Assembly (NCBI GenBank): GCA_047619485.1 | Contig: JBLHKE010000421.1 | Location: forward strand, 1-6,891 | Origin: JBLHKE01 sp047619485 | Lineage (GTDB): Bacteria; Verrucomicrobiota; Verrucomicrobiia; Verrucomicrobiales; DEV007 | Reading direction: 5' to 3' | DNA length: 6,891 nucleotides | Part shown: positions 1 through 6,347 of the stretch, piece after piece | How the letters are laid out: each line of letters opens with the position of its first letter | Position numbering within the stretch: position 1 is the stretch's first letter | Translations under genes and position numbers: made by a program | The notes under the pieces: model-generated | The model's database searches: none | The model's input: only the letters and a program-made list of their open reading frames with translations | Told to the model about the DNA's origin: nothing

Positions 1-512
1 CGCGCGCCGGCCACGTCACCGCTGAAACAGCGGTCGCCGATGGCGAAGGCGTGGTGGTGAAAGGCGTGTCCCGGTGTGTCGATCGCCTCGATCTCAATGC
101 CACCGATCTCGATGGTCTCACCATCTGCGAGCGTGCTTACGCGATCCTCTGGGGCCGGCAAAATCTCGCCCCAGAGCGAGTCGAAGGCATCTCCGTAGAC
201 CCCCCGGGCGCTCTCGATCAGCTTCGATGGATCGATCAGGTGCCGCGCTGCTTTCGGGTGGACGTAGAGCGTTGCCTCGCGTTGCGCCCACCAACCTGCG
301 GCACCGGCATGGTCTAGGTGGACGTGGCTGATGAAGACCGATCGAACGTCGTCAGGATCGAATCCGAGCGCGGTGATTTTTTCTAAAAGCGTCTGTGTTG
401 TCGAACCCGGTCCCGGTTCGATCAGGATCAGGCCGTCGCTAGATTCGATCAAAAAAGAGGCGATGGCATTGGGGGTGCCTTGGAACTCTAGGTCGATGGT
501 ATGGATCTGCAT
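1..512 (-). CDS. MBL-fold metallo-hydrolase, N-terminal part (cut by window edge)
   Basis: This is a metal-dependent hydrolase of the metallo-beta-lactamase/glyoxalase II superfamily, probably cytoplasmic; the substrate cannot be told. The visible 170 residues begin MQIHTIDLEFQGTPNAIASF and hold the metal-binding signature SHVHLDHAG (His63, His65, Asp67, His68), a third metal ligand in TPGH (His149), a run of three histidines (152-154), and SGDVAG, whose Asp166 fits the metal-bridging aspartate. The order and spacing of these motifs are those of an active family member. An in-frame TAG lies just upstream (521-519), so ATG at 512 is the first possible start. The best Shine-Dalgarno-like match, AGGAGG (541-536), is about 23 nt away, further than usual. 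The C-terminus lies beyond position 1. It is transcribed divergently from the nucleotidylyltransferase-kinase gene. The superfamily is certain; glyoxalase II, lactonase or RNase Z-like roles cannot be separated. Confidence 0.9.
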   Translation of the reverse strand, partial: MQIHTIDLEFQGTPNAIASFLIESSDGLILIEPGPGSTTQTLLEKITALGFDPDDVRSVFISHVHLDHAGAAGWWAQREATLYVHPKAARHLIDPSKLIESARGVYGDAFDSLWGEILPAPEDRVSTLADGETIEIGGIEIEAIDTPGHAFHHHAFAIGDRCFSGDVAGA

Positions 513-578
513 GGCGCACTATCGGGCCGCCTTTGCCTCCTGCAACATCCTCTAGGAATCCCGGACGGCGCTTGACAT

Positions 579-594
579 TGGCTAGAAGGTTGCG
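579..594 (+). promoter_or_regulatory. Candidate sigma-54 (RpoN) promoter
   Basis: TGGCTAGAAGGTTGC fits the sigma-54 pattern TGGCAC-N5-TTGC: GG at 580-581 and GC at 592-593 are exactly 12 bases apart, and TGGC, the following G and TTGC all match; only the AC after TGGC is replaced by TA. Transcription would start near 605, leaving a leader of about 11 nt before ATG 616, which has no clear Shine-Dalgarno sequence. A TTGACA (572-577) overlaps upstream and could be a sigma-70 -35 box, but at 16-18 bp spacing only poor -10 boxes exist (for example CTTGCT at 595-600). No enhancer-binding site could be recognised. The match is read by eye and a chance occurrence is possible. Confidence 0.4.
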
Positions 595-615
595 CTTGCT
601 TCTCCCACCTCAACT

Positions 616-1695
616 ATGAAGCGAGTTTTTGTATCTGGATGCTACGACATTATCCACGCCGGGCACCTCCAATTTTTTGAGGAGGCGCGCGCGCTAGGCG
701 ATCACCTCACGGTGTGCTTCGCCTCCGACGAGGTGCTCTGGCACCACAAACAACGCCGCTCCTCGATGCCCGACGAACACAAGCAGGCCGTGATGGAGGC
801 GCTGTGGATGGTCGACGAGGTCGTCATCGGTTCCGATCACGACCTGGGCCTGGATTTCAGATCGCATTTCGTGCGGCTGGCGCCAGACCTGCTGGTCGTC
901 TCCGAAGATGATCAATATGAGACGATCAAACGTGGACTCTGCGGGGAGGTTGGTGCGACCTACAAGGTCATCGCGAAGACGCCACCGAAGTTCGATCCGA
1001 TCTCGACCTCCGAGATCGTACGCTGGGTCAGGGCACCTGCGCAAGCGCCGCTGCGGATCGATTTTGCCGGTGGCTGGCTCGATGTCCCACGCCACGCGCG
1101 CGAGGGCGCCTTCATCGTCAACTGTGCGATTTCGCCGCTCGTGAGCCTACGGCATTGGCCGTATGAAAAACGCGCCGGCCTCGGTGGTAGTGGCGCGTGG
1201 GCATTGCTCAACGGCGAGGATGGGGTCGACTCGGAACTCGATCTCGGCGTCGGCTGGCAAGACCCCGCTGTGATCCGCGAGACTGGCTTGTGCGTGTGGC
1301 GCAGCGGTGCGCGGCCAGTGCTCGATTTCAAACGCAACGGTGATCTTTTGGTGGGTAAGATGGCCGTCTTGTGGACCGGTACCGAGCACGACACGCCCGG
1401 CTTTGCGGATGATCGACGTGACTACGAAAAGATCGAGCGCTCGGGTAATCTGGCGCGCGCGGGAGTTCTGGAGGGAGACTTGCAGAAGCTAGCGGAGGGC
1501 ACGCGCTGTTACCACGAGGTGCAACTTGAGGAGGGGATGGAAGAATTGTCGGAGGTCGCTGGGGCGATCGGCAAGAAATACTGCGGTGGTGGGCATGGCG
1601 GTTACGCCCTCTACCTGTTCGAGTTCTCTGAAAAAAGGGATGCGGCCGTGGAAGCCATCGAAGCGATGCGGGCGGTCGAACCTTACCTGTTGTAG
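616..1695 (+). CDS. Nucleotidylyltransferase (TagD/HldE-C type) fused to compact GHMP sugar kinase
   Basis: Probably a bifunctional cytoplasmic enzyme that phosphorylates a sugar and couples the sugar phosphate to a nucleotide. Residues 1-139 are a cytidylyltransferase-like domain: GCYDIIHAGH carries the HxGH nucleotide-binding motif (His14, His17), and FDPISTSEIVRW (126-137) is the ISTS motif of TagD and HldE-C relatives. Residues 145-359 are GHMP-kinase-like: PLRIDFAGGWLDVP (145-158) is motif 1, GLGGSGAWALL (188-198) the phosphate-binding motif 2, GVGWQDPAV (211-219) resembles the WQD/QDQ segment that holds the catalytic Asp in fucokinase and HddA (here Asp216), and KYCGGGHGGYALYLF (321-335) is motif 3. 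The kinase part is short, about 215 residues against the usual 300-350, mainly because motif 2 and WQD lie close together. The start at 616 fits the family N-terminus. Domain identities are strong; sugar and nucleotide specificity are unknown, and the kinase half could be inactive. Confidence 0.85.
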   Translation: MKRVFVSGCYDIIHAGHLQFFEEARALGDHLTVCFASDEVLWHHKQRRSSMPDEHKQAVMEALWMVDEVVIGSDHDLGLDFRSHFVRLAPDLLVVSEDDQYETIKRGLCGEVGATYKVIAKTPPKFDPISTSEIVRWVRAPAQAPLRIDFAGGWLDVPRHAREGAFIVNCAISPLVSLRHWPYEKRAGLGGSGAWALLNGEDGVDSELDLGVGWQDPAVIRETGLCVWRSGARPVLDFKRNGDLLVGKMAVLWTGTEHDTPGFADDRRDYEKIERSGNLARAGVLEGDLQKLAEGTRCYHEVQLEEGMEELSEVAGAIGKKYCGGGHGGYALYLFEFSEKRDAAVEAIEAMRAVEPYLL

Positions 1696-1725
1696 CAATT
1701 GCCCTAACAATCAGATTATTACTTT

Positions 1726-1741
1726 CCTGCTTGGCAGCAGG
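1726..1741 (+). promoter_or_regulatory. Small hairpin in the leader of the ammonium transporter gene
   Basis: CCTGCT-TGGC-AGCAGG is a perfect 6-bp stem with a 4-base loop in the 66-bp gap between the kinase fusion and the transporter. No T run follows, so it is not a standard terminator. The gap starts with an AT-rich patch (1696-1725) that could hold a promoter (TTGTAG 1690-1695, 18 bp, GATTAT 1714-1719), but that match is poor. No sigma-54 pattern was found here, although amt genes are often RpoN-controlled in other bacteria. Confidence 0.25.
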
Positions 1742-1761
1742 TGGATTCGTGGCTATGACGG

Positions 1762-3072
1762 GTGGCTATGCACTTCCCCCACTGCAGTTCCTCACGTTTT
1801 TTTTTGCCAGTAGCTGTTCTCCTGACCCTTTTTTCGCTCGGCGGTCATGCTCAGGCACAAGAGGTTATCGACTCCGGTGACACTGCCTGGATCTCGGCGG
1901 CGACGGCGCTGGTCTTGTTCATGACGCTGCCGGGGCTCGCGCTTTTCTACGGCGGTCTGGTTCACGAACGCAATGTGCTCTCGGTGCTGATGCACTGTTT
2001 TGCTATCGCCTGCGTCATGACCTTGGTCTGGGTCGTCGCCGGCTACTCGCTCGCGTTTTCTGGAGATGGGAAATTCATCGGCAACCTCGACCAGATGTTC
2101 CTGAGGAATTTCGAGTGGGAGGCGGTCAACGGGTCCATCCCGAACATCCTGTTCTTCATGTTCCAGATGACGTTCTTCATCATCACGCCAGCACTGATCA
2201 TCGGTACCTTCGTCGAGCGGATCAAGTTCAGCGCAATGATGGTGTTCGCCGTCCTGTGGTCGCTGCTGGTCTACGCACCGATCTGCCACATGGTGTGGGA
2301 TTCGGATGGTTGGCTCTTCAACCTCTGGGGGAACGGCGCGATCGACCTCGCCGGCGGGATCGTGGTTCACATCACGGCTGGTTTTGCAGCACTACTAGCC
2401 TGCATCATGATCGGTCCGCGCAAGACTCCACGCCCACCTCACAACCTCGTCCTGACGCTGATCGGCACCTGCATGCTGTGGGTCGGCTGGTTCGGATTCA
2501 ATGGCGGCAGTGGCCTTGCAGCGAACGCTGCGGCGGCGATGTCGATCACCGTCACCCACATCTCTGCTGCGACGGCGGCTTGCACCTGGGCGGCGATCGA
2601 GTGGCTCGGGCACACCAAGAAACCGAGCGTGCTCGGGATCGCGACCGGATCGATCGCCGGGCTGGCGGCCATCACCCCGGCGGCGGGCGTTGCCGGGCCG
2701 ATGGGGGCGATCCTTATCGGTTTTCTCTCCGGTGCTGTCTGCTTCTGGTTCTCGGTGAAGCTGAAGAACCGGTTTGGTTACGATGACTCGCTCGACGTCT
2801 TCGGTGTGCACGGGATCGGCGGTCTGCTCGGGACGATCTTGGCAGCGGTCGTTGGCCTGGAAGCGCTTGGTGGTGTTGGTGGCGGATTCGACTTCTTTTT
2901 GCAGATGAAAATCCAGCTCGTCGCCTCGTTGTTCGCCATCGTGTTCACGCTGGTGGTCAGCTACGTCATCCTGAAGCTGGTCGACTTGACGATCGGGTTA
3001 CGCGTCGATGAGCAGTCGGAGGCGACTGGTCTCGACCAGGCCTCCCATGGCGAATCGGCATACAACGATTAG
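1762..3072 (+). CDS. amt: Ammonium transporter, Amt/AmtB family
   Basis: An inner-membrane ammonium channel/transporter, trimeric in known members. Residues 14-32 form a signal peptide (FFLPVAVLLTLFSLGGHAQA, AxA cleavage around 30-32), followed by the 11-helix Amt fold. Known functional residues of E. coli AmtB have counterparts: the pore twin histidines at His203 (DLAGGIVVHITAG) and His350 (VFGVHGIGG), Asp195, Trp179 (HMVWD), the Phe gate at 134 and 138 (FQMTF), and Phe246/Ser250 (WFGFNGGS). FVERIKFSA (150-158) is also typical. The C-terminal tail IGLRV...EATGLDQASHGESAYND is the conserved cytoplasmic tail that contacts GlnK in relatives. The length (436 aa) is normal. The start could be GTG 1762 or ATG 1768; both give the same signal peptide and neither has a clear ribosome binding site. 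A run of nine T (1797-1805) lies in the signal-peptide codons. No glnK gene adjoins it. Confidence 0.97.
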   Translation: MAMHFPHCSSSRFFLPVAVLLTLFSLGGHAQAQEVIDSGDTAWISAATALVLFMTLPGLALFYGGLVHERNVLSVLMHCFAIACVMTLVWVVAGYSLAFSGDGKFIGNLDQMFLRNFEWEAVNGSIPNILFFMFQMTFFIITPALIIGTFVERIKFSAMMVFAVLWSLLVYAPICHMVWDSDGWLFNLWGNGAIDLAGGIVVHITAGFAALLACIMIGPRKTPRPPHNLVLTLIGTCMLWVGWFGFNGGSGLAANAAAAMSITVTHISAATAACTWAAIEWLGHTKKPSVLGIATGSIAGLAAITPAAGVAGPMGAILIGFLSGAVCFWFSVKLKNRFGYDDSLDVFGVHGIGGLLGTILAAVVGLEALGGVGGGFDFFLQMKIQLVASLFAIVFTLVVSYVILKLVDLTIGLRVDEQSEATGLDQASHGESAYND

Positions 3073-3137
3073 AGCCCTAGATCCAGCGCGTTCTCTTCGA
3101 TCCGTGGGAGATCTGTAATCCTTAGACAATCGGGCTC

Positions 3138-3142
3138 AGGGG
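3138..3142 (+). promoter_or_regulatory. Ribosome binding site of the LolC/LolE-like permease
   Basis: AGGGG lies 8 nt before ATG 3151 and supports this start. It is the clearest Shine-Dalgarno sequence in the window; most other genes here lack one. Confidence 0.55.
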
Positions 3143-3150
3143 CGTACATT

Positions 3151-4653
3151 ATGCGTCCTTTGAGTTCCAAATTCTCTCTATTCCTAGCGCTGCGCTATCT
3201 GAAGCCGAAGCGCACCTTCGTCTCCATCATCACCCTCATTTCGGTGATCGGGGTGACGCTGGGTGTGGCGGTGTTGCTGATCGTCATTTCGGTGATGGCT
3301 GGGTTCGAGGAGAAGATCAAGGAGGTGGTGCTCGGCTTCGAGCCACACATCATCGCGCACAACAGAGGCGAGCTCTATATCCCGATCTTGCGCCCGGCAC
3401 CGCCGGCGATGGATCTAGATGCCGATGGGAACATCATCCCGCTGGAAGAGGGTGAGGGGCCGCCGCCACTGAGCCCACAGGAGGAGGCAGAGATAGTCAA
3501 ATGGGAGGAGCTTTTGGAGCGCAGTTACTGGGAGAGTCTCAAGGAACGCCTCGAGGCTGATGAAAATATCCTCGAGGCGACACCATTTATCGAGGGGCCG
3601 GTGATGATGCGGGTGAGAGGCGGTGGCGGCCAGGAGCGCCAGCTGGCACCGATGATGCGCGCGCTGCCTGCGGGTGATAGTTACCAGGTGCGGAAGATTC
3701 GCAAGCTGATGGAGCCGGATCCCGACAATCCCGAAAAGGGTGGTTTTGGTAAATTGAACCTGCTCGGACCGAACATCGTCATGAGTCGGAGTTCGGCGCG
3801 CAAGCTGGGCATCGTGGAGGGCGATAAGGTTCAGATTCTCTCGCCGAAAAATGTGAAAATATTTGTCGAAGAGGTATTTCCGATCATCGATGACAAATCC
3901 CTTACCGCCGAGGAGCAGAAGGAACAGATCGACCAGATCAGCGAGGGCTATCGCAATCCTGAACTCACGCTCACCGGCGTGTTCGATTCCTTGCGCTACG
4001 AAAATTATATCATTGTCCGGTTATCGGATGGTCAGGAACTCTATGACTACAATACGACCAACGACGTCCATGGCCTCGCGCTGCAGACGGCAGATGCCTA
4101 CGATGCCGCCGCGGTGAACTCGATGATCAATGAGCAGGGATTACTCACCCCGAACTGGAAGACCGAGACGTGGATGGAGACCCACGAACTGTGGTTCCAG
4201 CAGATTCGCAACGAGCGCGCGATGATGTACTTTGTGCTGTTTTTCATCGTGATCGTGGCGGCTTTCAGCATCATGAACACGATGATCACCGTGACGGTGC
4301 AGAAGCGGAAGGAGATCGGGGTGATGAAGGCGCTCGGGGCGCGCGAGTCGCAGATTGTGTGGGTGTTTCTCGCACAGGGGATGGTTGTCGGGCTGATTGG
4401 AATGTTGTTGGGGGCGGCGGTAGGGAATCTGATCATCGAGTTCCGCGAGGAGCTGAGGACCGCGCTGGCAGCCCTGTTCGGCATGCAGATTTTCCCGGAG
4501 GGACTCTATGGTGTGCCGGAGATTCCGGCGAAACGTAGTCTGCTCGATATGAGTATCATCTGCCTAGGGGCGTTCGTATTGTGCACGTTGGCGGCACTAG
4601 TGCCCGCCGTTTTCGCCGCCCGCCTAGATCCGGCAAAGGCGCTGCGCGAGTAA
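3151..4653 (+). CDS. ABC transporter permease, LolC/LolE (FtsX-MacB) family
   Basis: An inner-membrane permease of the lipoprotein-releasing type; in LolCDE such subunits pass outer-membrane lipoproteins to LolA, powered by the ATPase LolD. The topology is the family's: TM1 at about 24-50 (after SLFLALRYLKPKRTF, the typical N-terminus), a large periplasmic domain (51-355), then TM2 357-381, TM3 403-430 and TM4 465-490. RKEIGVMKALGA (386-397) is the cytoplasmic coupling helix that touches the ATPase, and the C-terminus AARLDPAKALRE is the family ending. At 500 aa it is about 90 longer than E. coli LolC; the excess is in the periplasmic domain, with a proline/acid-rich stretch at about 81-140 and another charged segment at 245-268. 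No ATPase gene adjoins it. It heads a tight operon, with 18 nt to the next gene. LolC, LolE or a single LolF-like subunit, or a MacB-like permease of other function, cannot be told apart. Confidence 0.9.
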   Translation: MRPLSSKFSLFLALRYLKPKRTFVSIITLISVIGVTLGVAVLLIVISVMAGFEEKIKEVVLGFEPHIIAHNRGELYIPILRPAPPAMDLDADGNIIPLEEGEGPPPLSPQEEAEIVKWEELLERSYWESLKERLEADENILEATPFIEGPVMMRVRGGGGQERQLAPMMRALPAGDSYQVRKIRKLMEPDPDNPEKGGFGKLNLLGPNIVMSRSSARKLGIVEGDKVQILSPKNVKIFVEEVFPIIDDKSLTAEEQKEQIDQISEGYRNPELTLTGVFDSLRYENYIIVRLSDGQELYDYNTTNDVHGLALQTADAYDAAAVNSMINEQGLLTPNWKTETWMETHELWFQQIRNERAMMYFVLFFIVIVAAFSIMNTMITVTVQKRKEIGVMKALGARESQIVWVFLAQGMVVGLIGMLLGAAVGNLIIEFREELRTALAALFGMQIFPEGLYGVPEIPAKRSLLDMSIICLGAFVLCTLAALVPAVFAARLDPAKALRE

Positions 4654-4671
4654 TCTTGATCCCACGAGCCA

Positions 4672-5448
4672 TTGCAAATCTACCTCCTCCAAGACGGCGA
4701 AAAGTGCGGACCCTTCACGGTCTTTGAAGTGGCTGAAGAGGTGCGTTCGGACCGCGCCACAGAGGACACTCTCGGCTGGTACAAAGATGCCGAGGGCTGG
4801 ATCGCGCTGGGTGAGCTGCCGGCGACCTCTTCGATCTTTGTCGAGCCACCGCCGCGCGAGGAGGTCGAGGAGGCGGACGATCTGCGCGCGCGCATGGCGC
4901 CGGAGCGGATGCGTTCTTCGGTTCGGCTGTGGGCTCGGCTGATCGATCTGTTCTTACTGCAATGGGTGGTCTCAGTGGTGATTCTAGCAACCGGGTGGAT
5001 GGATGCGACAGAGCTGCTGACGCGTCCGCACCTCGGAGTGCAACTGCTGCCGGCCGCGCTGCTAGTGTTGTTGGAGGCATTCACGATCAGTGCACTCGGT
5101 ACGACACCGGGGAAATGGTTGTTGAGGATTAGGGTGCATGCGGATGCGGGTGGCAAGATTCCTCTCAGCATTTCGTTCTACCGGGCGCTGACCGTCTGGT
5201 GGCGCGGGGTCGGGCTGTGGATCGTCCCGCTGAACATCCTGATGATGGCGCTCGCGCAAGCGAGTCTACTGAGGACTGGGAAGACTCCCTGGGACCGTGC
5301 CTGTGGCCTGCACCTGACCTATGGCAAGGTGGACAAGAACCGCATCTTCCTCTTGGTCGGGATCTTTATCCTGATGCTGACGGTGATGGTGTTCGCTTTC
5401 AACGAGCAGATGGTGGAGGCGGTCGAGGCGCAGCGCCAGCAGGACTAG
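4672..5448 (+). CDS. GYF_2 and RDD domain integral membrane protein
   Basis: A 258-residue membrane protein of unknown function. Residues 1-56 (MQIYLLQDGEKCGPFTVFEV...TLGWYKDAEGWIALGEL) are a GYF_2-type domain, a presumed peptide-binding module. A charged linker (57-82) leads to an RDD domain: RLWARLIDLFLL (85-96; Arg89, Asp92), GTTPGKWLLRIRV (143-155) and TPWDRACGLHL (205-215) are its conserved blocks. Hydrophobic helices are at about 91-108, 122-141, 175-196 and 224-243. The start is TTG at 4672: an in-frame TGA (4657-4659) precedes it, no ATG or GTG lies between, and the GYF_2 domain normally begins right at the N-terminus. No good Shine-Dalgarno sequence is visible. It follows the permease by 18 nt and is separated from the exporter gene by a single base, so co-transcription and perhaps translational coupling are likely. 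RDD proteins have been linked to transport in some bacteria, but the role here is open. Confidence 0.88.
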   Translation: MQIYLLQDGEKCGPFTVFEVAEEVRSDRATEDTLGWYKDAEGWIALGELPATSSIFVEPPPREEVEEADDLRARMAPERMRSSVRLWARLIDLFLLQWVVSVVILATGWMDATELLTRPHLGVQLLPAALLVLLEAFTISALGTTPGKWLLRIRVHADAGGKIPLSISFYRALTVWWRGVGLWIVPLNILMMALAQASLLRTGKTPWDRACGLHLTYGKVDKNRIFLLVGIFILMLTVMVFAFNEQMVEAVEAQRQQD

Positions 5449-5666
5449 CATGGGGTGGCTCGCACGCTGCTTCGGTAGCGGTCGTTTCCGAGGTGGGCTC
5501 GCTGCTGTGATCTCGCTGTTGGTCGCCGTCGCAGCGACCGGGCTGTTGCGCCTAGAGTTTGATGACAACCACCGGAAGCTCTTCCGTGGGAGCGGTGATG
5601 CCTATGAGCAGTTGGAGCGCTTGGCCGGGATGTTCCCGCTCGATGAGAATGATTTTATACTCTTGT

Positions 5667-5670
5667 TAGA
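5667..5670. repeat. Target-site duplication, left copy (TAGA)
   Basis: TAGA directly precedes the left end and recurs at 5830-5833 after the right end. Deleting one copy with the element restores the exporter frame, which confirms it as a duplication of host sequence. Confidence 0.85.
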
Positions 5671-5688
5671 GGGCACCTCCGGAAACCT
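5671..5688 (+). repeat. Left terminal inverted repeat of the element
   Basis: GGGCACCTCCGGAAACCT. It pairs with 5812-5829 at 17 of 18 positions; the single mismatch (G5682 against T5818) is a G-U pair in RNA. Confidence 0.9.
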
Positions 5689-5811
5689 GCTGTGGAAATG
5701 GGGCGCAGAGAAAATTCCCGCTGGCGAGGCGATAAACGCTAAGCTATCTGGTGATAGTGGGCGCTTTAGCAACGAAGACAGCGGGGATTTTATCAAGCTC
5801 CAGCCCGCATG

Positions 5812-5829
5812 AGGTTTTCGGAGGTGCCC
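5812..5829 (-). repeat. Right terminal inverted repeat of the element
   Basis: Read on the minus strand it is GGGCACCTCCGAAAACCT, matching the left end except at position 12. Confidence 0.9.
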
Positions 5830-5833
5830 TAGA
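5830..5833. repeat. Target-site duplication, right copy (TAGA)
   Basis: Second copy of TAGA, directly after the right terminal repeat; the following G5834 completes the Glu74 codon of the exporter in the repaired frame. Confidence 0.85.
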
Positions 5834-6344
5834 GTCAGACGACCTCTTCGGGCGGGAGGAGCTGGGCGCACTGCGGGAGTTGGAGGGAGATCTGCGCGGT
5901 TTGGACGGGGTGTTGGGGGTGTATTCGATTTTTGATGCTCGTGCGCAGGAGTTTGAAGGGCTTTCGCTGCCGCCGCTGATACCAGCAGCGGGTGCACCAG
6001 TGGACGAGTTCAGCCGAGCGCGGGAGATGGCCCTGGAGCATCCACTGCTGGGCGGTCTGTTGCTGTCGGAGGATGCGCGCGTGACGGTGATGGTCGTCAC
6101 GCAAGAGGGCGATGAGCTACCGGTTGCGGAGATCGAGCCGCTCTACGCCGCCGTCAAGGGTGAGGTAGATGAGAATTTGGAAGGCGTGGGCGTGCGGGGC
6201 ATGGTAACTGGGATCCCAGCCCTGCGGGCGGACATCATTCGCGCCGTGCAGCGCGACAACCTGCGCTTCAGCGTGTTTGGCGGGGCGACAGCTATGTTGA
6301 TCTCGATGCTGCTTTTCCGCAATTTGGCAGCGGTGTTCATCACC

Positions 6345-6347
6345 GGG
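6345..6347 (+). other. Apparent one-base deletion in a G run within the exporter pseudogene
   Basis: The frame of exporter part 2 reads ATC ACC GGG TGG and then non-family sequence to a TGA at 6372-6374. Adding one G to this GGG gives ATC ACC GGG GTG GCG CCG (ITGVAP), which continues into the conserved VIGMVLSIGMLGLLG membrane segment. The lesion is therefore best placed here, to within a few bases. It may be real decay or a homopolymer error in the sequence. Confidence 0.75.

Larger units (their letters stand above)
5671..5829. mobile_element. MITE-like palindromic insertion element (159 bp, non-autonomous)
   Basis: The element has no recognisable coding content and no transposase. Its ends are 18-bp inverted repeats beginning GGGCACCTCCG, paired at 17 of 18 positions, and it is flanked on both sides by TAGA (a 5-bp TAGAG repeat if the terminal G is counted). 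Removing it with one TAGA joins codons into LLLESDDLF, the expected exporter sequence, in frame; the added 163 bases explain the frame change exactly. Inside are further arms centred near 5750: 5711-5723 with 5779-5791, GCTAA 5738-5742 with TTAGC 5766-5770, and CTATC 5744-5748 with GATAG 5753-5757 around a TGGT loop, so nearly the whole element can fold on itself. It would be mobilised in trans by a transposase recognising these ends; I do not recognise the family. No second copy is present in the window. Confidence 0.88.

Noticed and set aside
51..555. Plus-strand open frames (51-317, 74-331, 331-555)
   Set aside because: They overlap the minus-strand MBL hydrolase, whose metal-binding motifs are unmistakable; the plus-strand translations show no family features.
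1030..1040. AGGGCACCTGC as another end of the insertion element
   Set aside because: The match to GGGCACCTCCG is only about eight bases, it lies in intact coding sequence of the fusion gene, and no partner repeat exists nearby.
1726..1741. Rho-independent terminator after the kinase fusion
   Set aside because: The stem is only 6 bp and no T run follows.
1792..2370. Minus-strand 192-codon open frame, and plus-strand frame 2115-2786
   Set aside because: Both are shadows of the Amt gene, which has all its functional residues in the annotated frame; the shadow proteins are Arg/His/Asp-rich and low in complexity.
3123..3150. TAGACA, 16 bp, TACATT as a sigma-70 promoter for the permease
   Set aside because: The -10 box would touch the ATG, so transcription would begin inside the gene and lose the AGGGG ribosome binding site.
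5602..6104. Minus-strand open frames across the element and exporter (5602-5997, 5744-6100, 5835-6104)
   Set aside because: They are antisense to clear exporter homology; none looks like a transposase, so the element is not autonomous.
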